From Brachycybe producta (taxonomy: Eukaryota > Arthropoda > Diplopoda > Playtdesmida > Andrognathidae), in the NCBI GenBank assembly GCA_036925085.1, contig JAUPFP010000008.1:1395501-1459500 (forward strand): a DNA stretch of 64,000 nt, given 5' to 3'. Positions 1 through 11,338 of the stretch are shown piece after piece (position 1 is the stretch's first letter; each line of letters starts with the position of its first letter). Both the position numbers and the translations under genes were made by a program. Under the pieces are notes generated by a model that had not been told where the DNA came from, ran no database searches, and saw nothing but the letters and a program-made list of their open reading frames with translations.

Positions 1-2199
1 CAATTTCATTGTGGTTCTAGTGCGGCTGAAATAATGCATTCTCAGAAAAATGAAGAGTTCTGCAAGAAGAAAGAATTCCATTGTTTTTTTTAACCATCCA
101 TGGAATTATATAAGAATCTGTTGTAGAAAAATCTTTAATTTCGTTTGTGGTCGGTCATCCCTACCTACCCTTACATATCTTTGAAAGAAAACTCTCTTTA
201 TGGCAAGTTTGAAAAGGTTGATGATTCTTTATGTTTCACTATGAAATTTCAAATAAGCCATCAAAATCGTCATTTTTTTCTATCTTTTCAAACTGCAGTT
301 TGCAAAATTATGTTATGAAAATATGCGTATTTGTTTACTCTACTATAGTTTCAAATAAATATTGAAATAATTTTGAAAACGCTTCAAAACATTCTTACCA
401 TTTTTTTATTCTGTACTATGTGGAGAAATGCAAAAAAAAAAAAAAGAATTGTTTCTTACTGCCACCGACAAAAACTGGTGGCGCGAATCAAGCGCCAAAT
501 TGTACAAACGCCAATTGGAAGAAACGCTAACTTCAACAAACGTCAAACCTCCATATTAAGATTCTATAAAATTATCAAAAATTAGTTATTATTACGAATT
601 TGATGATACTCTGGAGCATTCCTGAATTATTAAACTAGCCTCTACAATTGCAACAAGCACTATATTATTATTAAATATTACACACTTCAAGTTTGATTTA
701 TTGGAGTTATGTTTTCTAATTTACTCTTTGTTTTGTAGCACTGTGAAAAGTTGAAAACTGAACGGAATTATTTACCATTAAGACTCTTAAAGAGTACAAT
801 TGATTATATTGAAGTAGACACATAAAACGCATGAGGAATAGTTATAACAATGGAATGTTGATGCAAAATTCCTTTCTATATAAGTATTCCTGTCTTATGT
901 ATGGTCATATGTCTCTTTAATTCTAGGAAGAAGTAAAAAGATTTAGTTTCTATAAGAATTTCTTAAAAACATCTCATATTTTCGAAGTTGGTTTCAGGCA
1001 TTCATTATGATAAGAAAGAAGAAAAAAATGTAATCTAAAACCAGTTAACCAAAGTCGTAACAGGGCTCCAATAACAATTGTTTTTTATGTTGTAGTTGTT
1101 GTTGTTGTTTTTTATGTACGTGACTTAATATGTTTATTTTATTATTATTAATTTTCAGGTAATTTCAAGACCATTGATGGATGTAAAAATATAGTTTTAA
1201 GATGATGTGTAAGTCACTTTATGAAATGGTAAACAAAAAGGTTGTAGTAAGGTTTGTTATTTCATTTTTTTGATAGTCTTATGTCGCCAGTTAACATGAT
1301 GTTTTTTTTGGGGGGGGGGGTGCTGTTTTAAGTTTAATAACATATTGTAGACATAAAGGTTTTTATTTGTTCTTATTACATATTATTTTGGATAAGTGAA
1401 TTGCTACGATCAAATTCGAAGCCCTATAGTCTAAAAATGAAATTCAATGAAGAAGAACCATTTTTTTTTTTCTTCTTAACTGTTTCTAAGAATAAACAAC
1501 CTTTTAAATAATTACTTTTCAGTCTTCACTAATGAATAAAATGATTGAGGTTAGGGGTATTGACAAATGAGAAGTTGTTAACCTTTAAGGGTAGGAATAC
1601 ATGTATAAGGAGGAGGAGGAGGAGGAATGGAAAGATAAAAGGGATGGATTGAAGATGGAAGAAGAAGAAGAAGGGAGAGAAATGCTTTAATTTATTTCCT
1701 TGGGCTTCCTAGTAGATTTTCATAGTAAATTTTTCAATTGGAGAAAATTAAGAATTATGCTTTTCTTGGCTTAATTAATGGTGCATTTTTTTTTCTTCTA
1801 TTTAGGCCTATGTGTGTGCATTTTTGGCTTTTATGTAATGATGTCACTAATTTATATCGTTATATGCGTTTTCTTTTATTTATTTCTTAAAAAAAGTTTT
1901 ATAATAACAAATTAATTCTTTATAGATTGTCGTTTTTCTTATGTTGTGAAAAGGAGGAATGTGTTTGTTCATTTTATGTGTTGTGTGATTTCAAATCTGA
2001 AGACAGATTGTTCTTATTCTGTTTCTAATTTGATTTTGTAATTACTTGGTTAGTTCAGCTTTTACAAACCTTAGTGTTATTTATTTATATTTAAATTCAT
2101 GGCTAGATTTTTGCAAAGAAATAAGAAAACAGATTTTTCAGCCTCTTTGTTTTGTTTTCACCTTTTCAAATATAAAGTGTATACACATACATGTATATA
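1..2199. other. AT-rich non-coding stretch
   Basis: I see no gene or recognisable transposon here. The stretch is A+T-rich with many T and A runs. It contains an 11-base G run (1310-1320) and short GGA and GAA runs (about 1609-1670). Short open frames are what chance would give at this composition. Confidence 0.6.
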
Positions 2200-2202
2200 A
2201 AT

Positions 2203-2203
2203 G

Positions 2204-2280
<77 letters not shown>
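2203..2280. repeat. (AT)n microsatellite
   Basis: A nearly pure AT dinucleotide tract of more than 60 bases, preceded by an imperfect ATAC/ATGT stretch. The repetitive Tyr-Ile peptide read through it is an artefact of the repeat. Confidence 0.97.
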
Positions 2281-2290
<10 letters not shown>

Positions 2291-2597
2291 TATTGTTCTA
2301 AATTTCTTTCTGATAAGAGGATGTGTGAGTGTGTCTTAAAATATAAATTGTGTCTTCTTCTTTCTTGCTCTTTGTCTTTGTTTACTCTTGTTTCATTAAA
2401 TAACTGTCACTTTGAATTTTTGTCGAAATCAATTTGCAAGTGAATATTAAGGTCTATTCTTATTTTTTTTTTTTTAAAAGTAACTTATTTTAGAGCTAGT
2501 AGCTAAGAGGAATAAAACCCCTTTATTAATGTATTTTTTTCATATTTGAAAAGGGATAAAACTGGAATTGGTTAGTTGGATTTTAGTTTAGGCTGGC

Positions 2598-2599
<2 letters not shown>

Positions 2600-2666
<67 letters not shown>
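2600..2666 (+). repeat. (GA)n microsatellite
   Basis: An uninterrupted GA dinucleotide array of about 65 bases in otherwise unique AT-rich DNA. Confidence 0.97.
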
Positions 2667-2670
<4 letters not shown>

Positions 2671-3021
2671 AGCGACTGTATATTAAGGTGAATAAATTGG
2701 GGGAAGAGGAGGGGTTGAGCCTTATCTGCATTGGGGATGCAGTCTCAAGTGTCAACTACTATAAATCTGTGGCTTGTAATCCCTATAGTGACTTGTTCTC
2801 AACTTTTGATGGTTTTTTTGTGTTTGTGTGTGCTAATGAGCACTGGGTTCTACAGAGTGCGTTTTACAAATGGCATCCTAATGTTTTATTTAAGTTCAGT
2901 TGTTGAACTTTGGTTATTGTTGGACACAAATATAAGAGAAAAGCTAAACAGTTCATAATGTGAACGTAAATGTATTTGAAAAGCAACTTCTATGAACACC
3001 TGATTTTAGAATAGAAGTGTT

Positions 3022-3303
3022 GGTTATTCTGCGTTTCAGAAGTAACAATAAAAAGAAACTAGAAGGGTAGCTGAATCATTTAATAGTATGTTCATGTTTT
3101 GATATCTTTCAAAATGTACTTTTTATACACAAAATTAAAAATGTGTTGTATGCTTAATTGTTGAGTAATTTTCGAACAAACATAAAAATCTTATTTTTAA
3201 AGAGATATCAAAATGAAAACACTCTTAAGTTTATGAGTTGTCATTCTAGTAACTAAACACTTTCAAGCTTTTCTTAATTTCGCTCCTGAAAGCCAGAATA
3301 ACC
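3022..3303. mobile_element. Family M MITE, copy 1 (complete)
   Basis: A 282 bp element with matching inverted ends, GGTTATTCTG at the left and CAGAATAACC at the right. The subterminal block AGAAACTAGAAGGGTAGCTG is followed by a GATATCTTTCAAAA-type block, and both recur inverted near the right end (around 3190-3290). The same order is found at 25075, 27767, 43851 and 60242. No coding capacity is visible, so this is a non-autonomous DNA transposon. The target duplication is unclear and the superfamily unassigned. Confidence 0.75.
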
Positions 3304-3404
3304 CAGAGTTCGAGGGGCGTTTACATTTTAAAACCACAGTACTAAGGAAATAGTAAAATATAGCCAAAATATTCTGACAAAGCATTATTTCAGCTGAACC
3401 AGGA

Positions 3405-3525
3405 ACACATTGCAATTGTTATTGGATTTATATCTTTGGGTTTTGTCATTGCATTTCGTATGCTGCAATTGAACTTTTATCCTTTTGCTACGGGACTTCT
3501 TGGCTGCAGAGCCAAAGTAACAAAA
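3405..3525. repeat. Dispersed repeat N, copy 1
   Basis: This segment aligns by eye with 10720-10850. Both have a TTTATAT block, TTTTGTCA, a TGCTGCAATT/TGTTGCAATT block and the same ending around CTTCTTGGCTG. A weaker match to the last part lies near 63040-63090. No TIRs or coding frame are visible, so the class of element is unknown. Confidence 0.5.
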
Positions 3526-3529
3526 CAGT

Positions 3530-4910
3530 AACAAACTTTTATTGTTTTTTTTTTCTTCATAAACTTGCTTCTAAGGTTTGTTAGATGTGTTTTAGCAAAT
3601 TTTAACAAAGTTACTTAGTTAAGTCAACTTAAATAGGTGGTCATTAAAATAAATGTTATGATGTTGTTCATTTTGCTGGCTCATACTGCCATATACAAGT
3701 TAATAATAACTCGTATATACAGTTAGTTCTCTTGATGTATAAATGGTAGCATATGTAGTAGCTGTAGATTACGCCCCTGACCATTTAGCTCATTAGTAAA
3801 AGGTGACAGGGATAAGAGTGTTAGGAGAGAGAAAATGACGAGTCTCTCCGGGCATCTCTAAGCTCATTACGGACATTACATCTTTACTGTGTTTATGTGT
3901 GTCTGTGGATTGATTTAAATTCGTCTATTTAGTTTTAGTTGTCAGAAAGACTCGTATAATAAAATAAAAGTAGAAGAGACAACGAAAGAAAGGAAAAAAA
4001 ATTATTAAAACAGAAACATTGTAACGTAAATGTACTACTTTAATTTTTGCTCACTATGTAATGTGTGCGTGTTTTTTTTTTAAAAAAAATCCAACTGTGA
4101 TCTTTCAGCCGTTAATTTGTTTTAAGCTAGTTTTTTACGTTTCTTTTTACTCTTTCTGTCTCATTAAGTTTGCAAAAATGTTCCTTACTTGCTTTTTCTA
4201 AAACATTTTATGCATCATCAATTGATGGCTCACGAGCCGCCAACTTGTGTAGAAAACTTTAACAGACATCTGCTTTTTTTTTCAAAACCAACCTTCTCCT
4301 TTTTTACGCCTTTCTTTTAATCTGATCAAAATCAAACCGAATTTTAAAATGAAATTCCAACAATGATTGGACCATTTGGTGTTGTTTGTAATTATTTTTG
4401 TTAGTCCTTATTTTTTTTTTTTAAAAAACTTACTGTATTTCTCAAAGTCTATTGCTATTTTACCTATAAATAAGGGGAGCTGAAGTTAGAATGTGTTTGA
4501 GTGCTCAGTAAGAATACAACAGTTGAGTAAGTCACTCTTAAGTTACACAATGTAATTGTCTTCATTTCATGAACATAATGACATTAGCATTTGTGCAAAA
4601 AATAGTTTTCTTTCTCATAAGCTGTATGTGTACATATATTTTTGTATGTATTAGTCAGTCTGTTATTTTATTCATTTCCTAATTTTAGTAGTATACCTGT
4701 AAAGATGAGCTTCATTTCAAATGGAGCTCGTTTCTTGTCATTTCAGGTATGGATTTATCTTCTGATTGGTTATAAACATATTGTTGAGCATTTAGAATTT
4801 AGTAACAAGATCGTTTAATATTTACTTACTGTCTGGTTGGTGAGCTTGGCGGTCATCGTGGCCCTATTGAATGGTTATTAGTGGTCAGTGGTGGCTACTA
4901 GTTTATACTT
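3530..4910. other. AT-rich non-coding stretch
   Basis: No gene, RNA or transposon ends could be supported here. The sequence is dominated by T runs and scattered short palindromes. Confidence 0.55.
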
Positions 4911-4915
4911 TAAAT

Positions 4916-5146
4916 CAGACGGTTCTTAATCTTTTTACAATTACAGACACCCCCCTCCCTTCCTCCATATGGATTGCTCATTATGTTCCCATATCCTCTT
5001 CGCGCATATATCGAAAGTGCAGCAATGGAACTGTTGGGTGCAATACATTCCCAGTGACAGAAAAGGTCTTTATTTCCTGTGTGCAATCGGGCTCCTCAAA
5101 AGTTAGGCCAATTCGGAGTGGGCGTCGTTGAAGTGTTTCTATTGGA
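4916..5146 (+). mobile_element. Possible hAT-like element fragment
   Basis: The left end reads CAGACGGTTCTTAATCTTTT and is soon followed by a C-rich ACACCCCCC block. This resembles the CAGnGGTTCTTAA...CC(C) starts common in animal hAT-derived elements. The right boundary is guessed from a CAATAG-type end on the other strand, and no target duplication was found. Treat it as a weak, partial call. Confidence 0.3.
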
Positions 5147-5300
5147 AAGTTTATATTATCAAGCAACAAATTACAAGTTGGTTTATTATGTAGTTTACAA
5201 GTGACAAGTTGACAGATTTTTTTCATTAAAGCATGATTTAAATAAAATTTAAGTTCATTTTAATGAGAGAAAAAAAATCATTTTATACTTTTAACACGAT

Positions 5301-5753
5301 TTAAGGTTCTCGGTACACGAATCACTTTTGAGTGGTCGAGTTCGACTGCAAAATGTTGTCGCTGTTGGCTGGGGCTGTGGTTGACAATGTATTGTTTTGG
5401 AAATATACCGAACCTTTGCACCATAAGCGGCTTCAGAAGTCGAAAACGACGACTGGTGGATAGGTTTTGGTTGGCAATTTATGTCTGTGAAAAGAAGTCA
5501 GACTTTTGCATACGAGAGCTGATTCTGAAGTCGAAAACGAAGACCAGTAGTTGGACATGTGGTTGACAATGTATTGTTGCTATGGAAAGGCGCCCAAACT
5601 TTGCGGTTTCTGAAGTTGAAAATGAAGATCGGTGGTTGGGCTACGGTTAACACTGTAAGACACCTAATCTTTTCACATGAGCGACACGTCGAATATATTT
5701 TGCAGTCCGAACTCTCGCCTACTAAAAAGTGGTTCGTTTGCCAGTGCCTTCAA
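5301..5753. mobile_element. Family P element with internal minisatellite
   Basis: Long imperfect TIRs of about 60 bp bound the element. The left arm runs AAGGTTCTCGGTACACGAAT, then CACTTTT, then TTCGACTGCAAAAT; the inverted right arm gives AAGGCACTGGCAAACGAACC, CACTTTT and a matching ACTGCAAAAT block. The same arm design occurs at 29298 and 33286. The interior holds a tandem array (listed separately). No transposase frame is visible. Confidence 0.65.
5380..5660 (+). repeat. Minisatellite, ~90 bp unit, 3-4 copies
   Basis: Unit starts of the form GTTGACAATGTATTG lie at 5380, 5470 (GTTGGCAATTTATG), 5562 and, decayed, 5646 (GTTAACACTG), giving spacings of 90, 92 and 84 bp. Each unit carries a TTCTGAAGTCGAAAACGA-type block followed by a GGTGG/AGTAGTTGG block. 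The array lies wholly inside the family P element. Confidence 0.8.
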
Positions 5754-5754
5754 T

Positions 5755-7790
5755 CGATCCACATTGTGACTTAGTTTTCAAACACCTTTTGAACTTAGTA
5801 GCTTGAAATGTATTGCTTAATAAAGTAAAAAAAAAAACGTGGATCTCTAGTACATTATAGTGGTGAAACATAATAAGAAAACCTTCAATTTCTTCTTTTA
5901 TTATATTTTTTTATAAGGAGAGAGAGATATTGTGTGAGGTAGACATTTAATTTGAGAGAGGGTAAAGAGGTTACACAACGGTTGGTGACGTTTACACACT
6001 TTGGTATGAAGAAAACGGTCCAATGATTTTGATCAGTTAAAAGTGGTTTTTTTTCTTTCATAGTAAGTACTCAGCAAAAAAAAAAAAAGATGAAATAGAA
6101 ATTGATTAATGTTTTTAATGTAGTTTAGTGGTGTGTGTGTTCACATCTATTCATTTTTACTTACACTTTATAGTTTGCTTGTCAGTTGTATCACTATTCT
6201 ACCATTATAAGAAATACATTATATGGCAATATATAGTTAAACTATATAATTTCAAACATAATACAACTGACAAGTAAAAAAAAAGTAGCAAATACACTTT
6301 AAAAAATCTATTAGGTATTTTAAGCTATACGAGTACCCGCCCTCCACTCCCAACCCAACCCAGTTTGTGGTCCATTTATATAAGGACACTATTGACTGTT
6401 ATCATGATTAAGGACTTCAACTTTAAATGTCACTTACAGTACTTTTTTTTTTCGGCTCACACTTAACAGTCAATTTGTATTGATAACCTTGAAATTGAAT
6501 ATACATGTAATAAATAAAATGTTTTTTTTTTAATAGAATCTGTCTAAAAACTGAATGCTCGGGTGAGCTTTCATTCATTATTAATGCAAAACTTTAAATA
6601 TATGTTCACTAATTGTTATAAGAGGATTTTCTGATAGAAGAAGAAGAAGAAGAAGAAGAAAAAAATGATCGTATGACATTTAAAATTTAGTCATATATGT
6701 TACCAATTCTTCTCTTAGAGAGAATATGCAGTTATCGGAGTTTTCGTTTCAAGTTGAAAAATCGTGTCATGTTTCCGGAACGAGTCGAATTTTATGAAAA
6801 CCACGTACTAAAAGTGTAATGAATTTATATATACATTGTATATATCGTGTTTCGTGAAGAAGACACCACATACAAAATATATAAAAGGTCAGCAAAGAAA
6901 GTGATCGTTTTTAGCATTACTAACTAGAACAAGACTTTAAAAGGTGTCTTTTTTATATACAGGTATTGCAATAAGTAAGGGGGGGTGTCTGTATATTATA
7001 CATGAAATGTCAATGCAGTTTCAGGAATAATTCAATAGAAGATTGGTTTGTAAATTTATAAATTATGATTTCTAGTTGCCATCACAATGACCTCACTGGG
7101 AGTCTATTCGAGCTTTAAAAATGGGTCCTAGTGTAGTTGAACGAATAAGAATCGTAACTAGGGGCGAGGTGAGTGAGACACCTGCCTCGGGCCCAAAAAG
7201 TTCAGAGGGCAAAATAACTAGATTGTTATACTATAAGAGGCCGTCAGTTTTATTCTTGCCTCGGATGCAAAAATGACTTAGTCTTTTAAGGCTCTGGAAT
7301 GAACTGAGAAAGTGGTACAGTTGACTCTAGTGGTCGGTTTCGACGGCACACGCCTACCACTTTTTACTACAGTTCATTTCTACTACTAAAAGTCATTCTT
7401 CTTTGAATACTCTTCCACAAAAAGCCCAATACATTTAAAAAATAACATAATAGAAAATAATAAAAAATGCAACACATCAAATGGTAAAACTAACTGTAGG
7501 TCTGCCACATGTCGAGAAAAGAAATCATTCCTGGAACTTCACTGTCAAATTTTATATGGGAAGTTATATAGGTGGTAATAAGGATTGTATAATCGACAGT
7601 TTGAAACGGAAATGATGTTCATGACGGACATTTTTTTATAAGTATCATGTTATACAAAATCGATTGGGAAAGAGCTTTTATATTTTATGTTACTGCCAAA
7701 GTGGAAAATTTGTCATTTTCTAAAGTAACTAGTGAATGTGTGTAAAACTACCAAATAAATCTTAACGTTTTAGGTAAAAGTACACAATGT
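5755..7790. other. Non-coding stretch with small inverted repeats
   Basis: No gene is visible. It contains a short inverted repeat (TTGTCAGTTGTAT near 6179 against ATACAACTGACAA near 6263), another (TTGACTGTTA near 6393 against TAACAGTCAA near 6464), a (GAA)n tract at 6637-6662, and a stem of about 20 bp (AATGAACTG...AAAGTGGTA) between about 7298 and 7371. These may be decayed MITEs, but no target duplications were seen. Confidence 0.5.
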
Positions 7791-7794
7791 GTAA

Positions 7795-8045
7795 AGCGGC
7801 GATCACATTGTCAATATTCGAAGCAAGATTCCCTGCAATTTGTCCTTGAATTAATTGCAATTGTCAATGTGATTAAATACATGTACTCTTGCAAGACTTA
7901 AAAGTGGTTTCTTGCAACACCGTCTTACAGAAAACAGCTCATCTTTGGTTTTTTTATTGCAAGACATTGTGCAAAATTCACAGAAATATTTGACTTATTT
8001 CTTACACAGAATCTTGCGAGAAAAATAGTCAGTGTGATCGCCACT
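7795..8045. mobile_element. PIF/Harbinger-type MITE
   Basis: A 251 bp element with TIRs AGCGGCGATCACATTG (left) and AGTGGCGATCACACTG (right, inverted), sharing further GCAAGATTC blocks. It is flanked on both sides by TAA (7792-7794 and 8046-8048). A 3 bp TWA duplication is the hallmark of the PIF/Harbinger superfamily. There is no coding frame, so it would need a transposase from elsewhere. The right flank runs straight into a separate hairpin element. Confidence 0.7.
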
Positions 8046-8046
8046 T

Positions 8047-8126
8047 AAAACTGAACAGTCCACTAGGTCGGTAGGGCGTAGAAGTCGCAGTGCCGCCCGA
8101 CCGACCTAGTGGACTGTTCAGTTTTT
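8047..8126. mobile_element. Foldback hairpin, nearly perfect 31 bp stem
   Basis: The left arm starts AAAACTGAACAGTCCACTAG and continues through GTCGGTAGGGCG; the right arm (8094-8125) is its inverted copy with one substitution (CGGGCG). The loop is only about 16 bases. It directly abuts the Harbinger-type element, and TTAA-like bases flank both sides. The near-perfect pairing suggests a recent small palindromic insertion. A miRNA-like precursor is possible but less likely, since real precursors usually show bulges. Confidence 0.7.
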
Positions 8127-9744
8127 AATGCAACAACTTGCTACTAGTAATAGTACAGAATAACGGATTTTCTACTTTGTCTATAAGATATTCAAAATTC
8201 GTTAAATTACAAGAATTTAGGTTTTCTGTGTAGAAAATACATGTAAAGCCAATTTTATATGCTTTTGGATTTCTACAAAGACTTAATTTAAAACACACAT
8301 TAATTTTCGTTAGTTTCGTTGATGCATTGCGAAACACATCTTGGTGTAGCCTCTTGTTTGTTTGTGCCAAAAAGAGCTTATTAATTTAGCCCATTTGGCG
8401 ACGAGATTTAAATACACAGCTGCTACTGGCCTTTATATAATCAATTCTCGATTACCTCTCTCTCTCTCGCTCATTTCTCCAGAGGTGTTTCTATAATGAG
8501 TTTATATATTGAAAACGTATTTTTTCTTAAATAAAATACCTAATCGTCCATCTCGAAAATATAAAACCGAGAAGAGGTTTTTTTTTTAACAGCTCGTAGT
8601 AAGCATTAAGTTAATTATTTTTTAAAATAATCTCTTGGTTTTATCACATGGGCTGTGATTAATTCTAAAAATGATGGCATTTTTGCTTAAAATAAAATGC
8701 GTTTTCTCCATATATACTACGAAATTTTTAATTAATAATCAAGCAAATATTTTTTTTTAATATTTTGCCATTTGGAAATTAAAATATATGTACGCAACAT
8801 TTTATTATTTTTGTTGTTTGCAAACTTGGTTTGTTGATTACTTTTCATAAGTATTTTGTTGATAATTTTCAAATTTTACTTATTGAAACTTTGAATGTTG
8901 TCGTCTGGTACAAAAAAATTACTGCAACTACTTTTAATTAGTTTGTCGTCTTTACGTAAAAAGAAAAAGTTGTAGCTTTCATTTTCTGCCAATGTGTTCA
9001 GAGCTCAGAAGGTTTTTTTTTTGCTTGTGGTTTTTACCATGGTTTATTTCTTTTGTTAAAATTGGACTGGCAAAATAACTCCTTTTTGCCCCCAGTTTTT
9101 TTCTCTTTAATTTACACATGACTAGCCTGTCTTTTAAACATTTTCAAATGGATTTCTATCGTATTCATTCTTGTTAGTTTCTAGAATTTTTATAACTGAA
9201 TATAATATTTTAGTATTCTAGTTCCATATATTAATCAATGGTAGAAGAATCAAGTTTTTTTTAAAAAATTAAATGTGTTTGCAAGTTTTTGCCAGTTTAT
9301 TCCAAATTTTTGTTGGTTTCTACTATTTTATGCCACTTGAGAGTTGTATTTTACCTCTAAAAGCCATTTTTTTTTCTTCTAAACACTGGATTTTATTTTT
9401 CTGTACAGTAACTACTTTAGACTTTGTACAACCGGAAATACTAAACCCACAAACCAATCTTATGACAAATTTGGCATTTTGTTTTACTGTAGTTGTTGTA
9501 AAATAAAAGTTGCTGTACAACAAAATTATGTGCAATAGCACTTTTAGGTATGGAAGGAAATTCTTAAGTTATATAACAAGAAATTTTCAATGGGGTTTTA
9601 GCTTGAAAGGATTACTAAACGTAGAGAAAAAGAGGGACATGTTTTCTGATGAATAGATGGAAAAGTGTCGCTTTTCTTATAGAAAAATTGGGAATGACAA
9701 AAAGTTTTTTTTTGTTGGCGTTTTGCCATTGTAGAGAATGAACC
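8127..9744. other. AT-rich non-coding stretch
   Basis: No gene, transposon end or repeat array could be supported beyond short T and A runs and a small TCTC tract near 8456-8469. Confidence 0.55.
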
Positions 9745-10187
9745 CCATCTCAACAATTCCATCTCAAACGATTTTATCACAACGAGAGTTCACGGTGGAG
9801 GCTAGCTATATTAGGAAATAGATTAAGTAGTGTGCCTCCACTTCGCTCCCGAAAACCAAATTAATATGGGCCCACTGCCACCATACCGACAAACAGGCAA
9901 TTAGAAAACGGGAGGAACAGAAGTTGGCTCCGACCTTTTTTTATGACGACTGGCAACTTCTAATTGGTTGGTTATGTAGTCTGACGTCACATGCTCCGCC
10001 CTTTTCAACGTCGAACCAAACAACAAACCAATTAGAAGTTGCCGTTCGTCATAAATAGGTCGGAGCCAACTTCTGTTCATCCCGTTTTCTAATTGCCTGT
10101 TACCGACAACCGTATTACCAAGAAGCATTGCTAGCCTCAACCTCCAACCCTTAATGTCATCGTTTAAAAAGGAATAGTTTGAGATGG
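9745..10187. mobile_element. Family F long-TIR element, copy 1
   Basis: The left arm (CCATCTCAACAATTCCATCT, then CAAACGAT, then GGTGGAGGCTAGC) is matched by the inverted right arm (CCATCTCAAACTATTCC, AAACGATGACATTA, GGTTGAGGCTAGC). The same arms bound the larger element at 20384-21514. Its centre is split by the family A MITE at 9893-10100, so F1 is the older insertion. No coding frame is visible. Confidence 0.65.
9893..10100. mobile_element. Family A palindromic MITE, copy 1
   Basis: A 208 bp near-palindrome starting ACAGGCAATTAGAAAACGGG and ending with the inverse. The flanks carry a perfect 9 bp duplication, TACCGACAA (9884-9892 and 10101-10109). Inside are the GGCTCCG / CGGAGCC pair, ATGACGACTGGCAACTTC with its inverse, and a CRE site (TGACGTCA at 9982-9989) next to a GC-box-like CCGCCC. 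A 9 bp TSD with long TIRs points to the Mutator (MULE) superfamily. It sits inside element F1. Confidence 0.88.
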
Positions 10188-10715
10188 AAAACACATCATT
10201 TTCGGATGAGAATTGAACAGATGTAAGAAAGGAGTGAAAAAGACACTATCTCACTCCCTACATATCAAACCAAAAAGGGGTGAAATGAAAATTCAACGAA
10301 ATATTAGAAATTGAGGAGGTGGGAGGATACAATGCTGAATATATACATGTATTATAAATATTTAAAAAAAAAACTCTTTTTTAGATGGAAACGGAAATGT
10401 ATTCATCGTTCAGTTAACAGAACTGAATAACCAATTCTTAAAAATAGACAAGAAATCTGATCAGGGTATTGAATGACGTTGACCAGCTTTTAGAAAGCTG
10501 TTATTATAAAACATACACACATATTTAGCCCTGTTTCCATTTGAAACAAAATAGGATTGTGGAAAATGAATTTTGATCTGGACAATTTGTAATGAATGTA
10601 ATAAAGCTTCTCTGGCATTAACTACATTGCAAAATTTAAGTGAATTTTTTTTGTGCAATAGAACTGGTCATTTTTTCCTAGGATGCTTATATAACTTGTA
10701 TTTTGGGGCTGTTCA
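10188..10715. other. Non-coding stretch
   Basis: Unique AT-rich sequence between element F1 and repeat N copy 2; no feature could be supported. Confidence 0.5.
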
Positions 10716-10719
10716 TTTT

Positions 10720-10850
10720 CTGACAGTGCCATTATTTCAACAACATCGGGTTTATATTTTTGTCAATGTATTTTGCATGTTGCAATTTGGATTTTTGTCC
10801 TTCTACCACAGGCCTTCTTGGCTGTTTACAAGAGTAATTTTTCAAATTTG
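10720..10850. repeat. Dispersed repeat N, copy 2
   Basis: Homologous by eye to 3405-3525: shared TTTATATTTTTGTCA, GTATTTTGCATGTTGCAATT and CCTTCTTGGCTG blocks in the same order. No TIRs or TSD are visible. A 92-codon frame overlapping it shows no recognisable domain. Confidence 0.5.
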
Positions 10851-11338
10851 ACAAGATCAAAATTTATTTTCCCCTTTCTATTTTGATTCAATGGAGAAAA
10901 AAAATTACTTTAGGTTGCATTAGTGATTCGTGGATAAAATCTTTTAAATGACGTTATTGTTGCAACCGATAATATTTATACAATTAGCAAAACTTTTAGT
11001 TCTCTCTAAAGTTGCAAACGTTGGGGGTTATGTTATTTAAATCACTGATTTGTTGAAATTTATGAAGATGCTGAGAGTCAAATTTGATTTGATTTCGAAT
11101 TAATTGTCAACATTTTCTAGAAATACATTGTTTGGATTGCATTGCAAATGGATATTTGTTTTATTTATTAGTTTTATTATTTTTTATTATTTTTATGCGA
11201 TGGCAAGCAAATGTTTCTCATTCTGTGGCTCAAGTGTCAAAATTTTGTGAAATAATCGTCATTATTAGTTAGAGCAATTGCAATTATGCTTTTTTCGAAC
11301 CAAATGGGCTGGTTAGAGGCTAGATGTCTGGATAATTA

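Noticed and set aside
8047..8126. microRNA precursor
   Set aside because: The stem is almost perfectly paired over 31 bp with no bulges and adjoins a transposon, which fits a foldback insertion better. Small-RNA data could change this.
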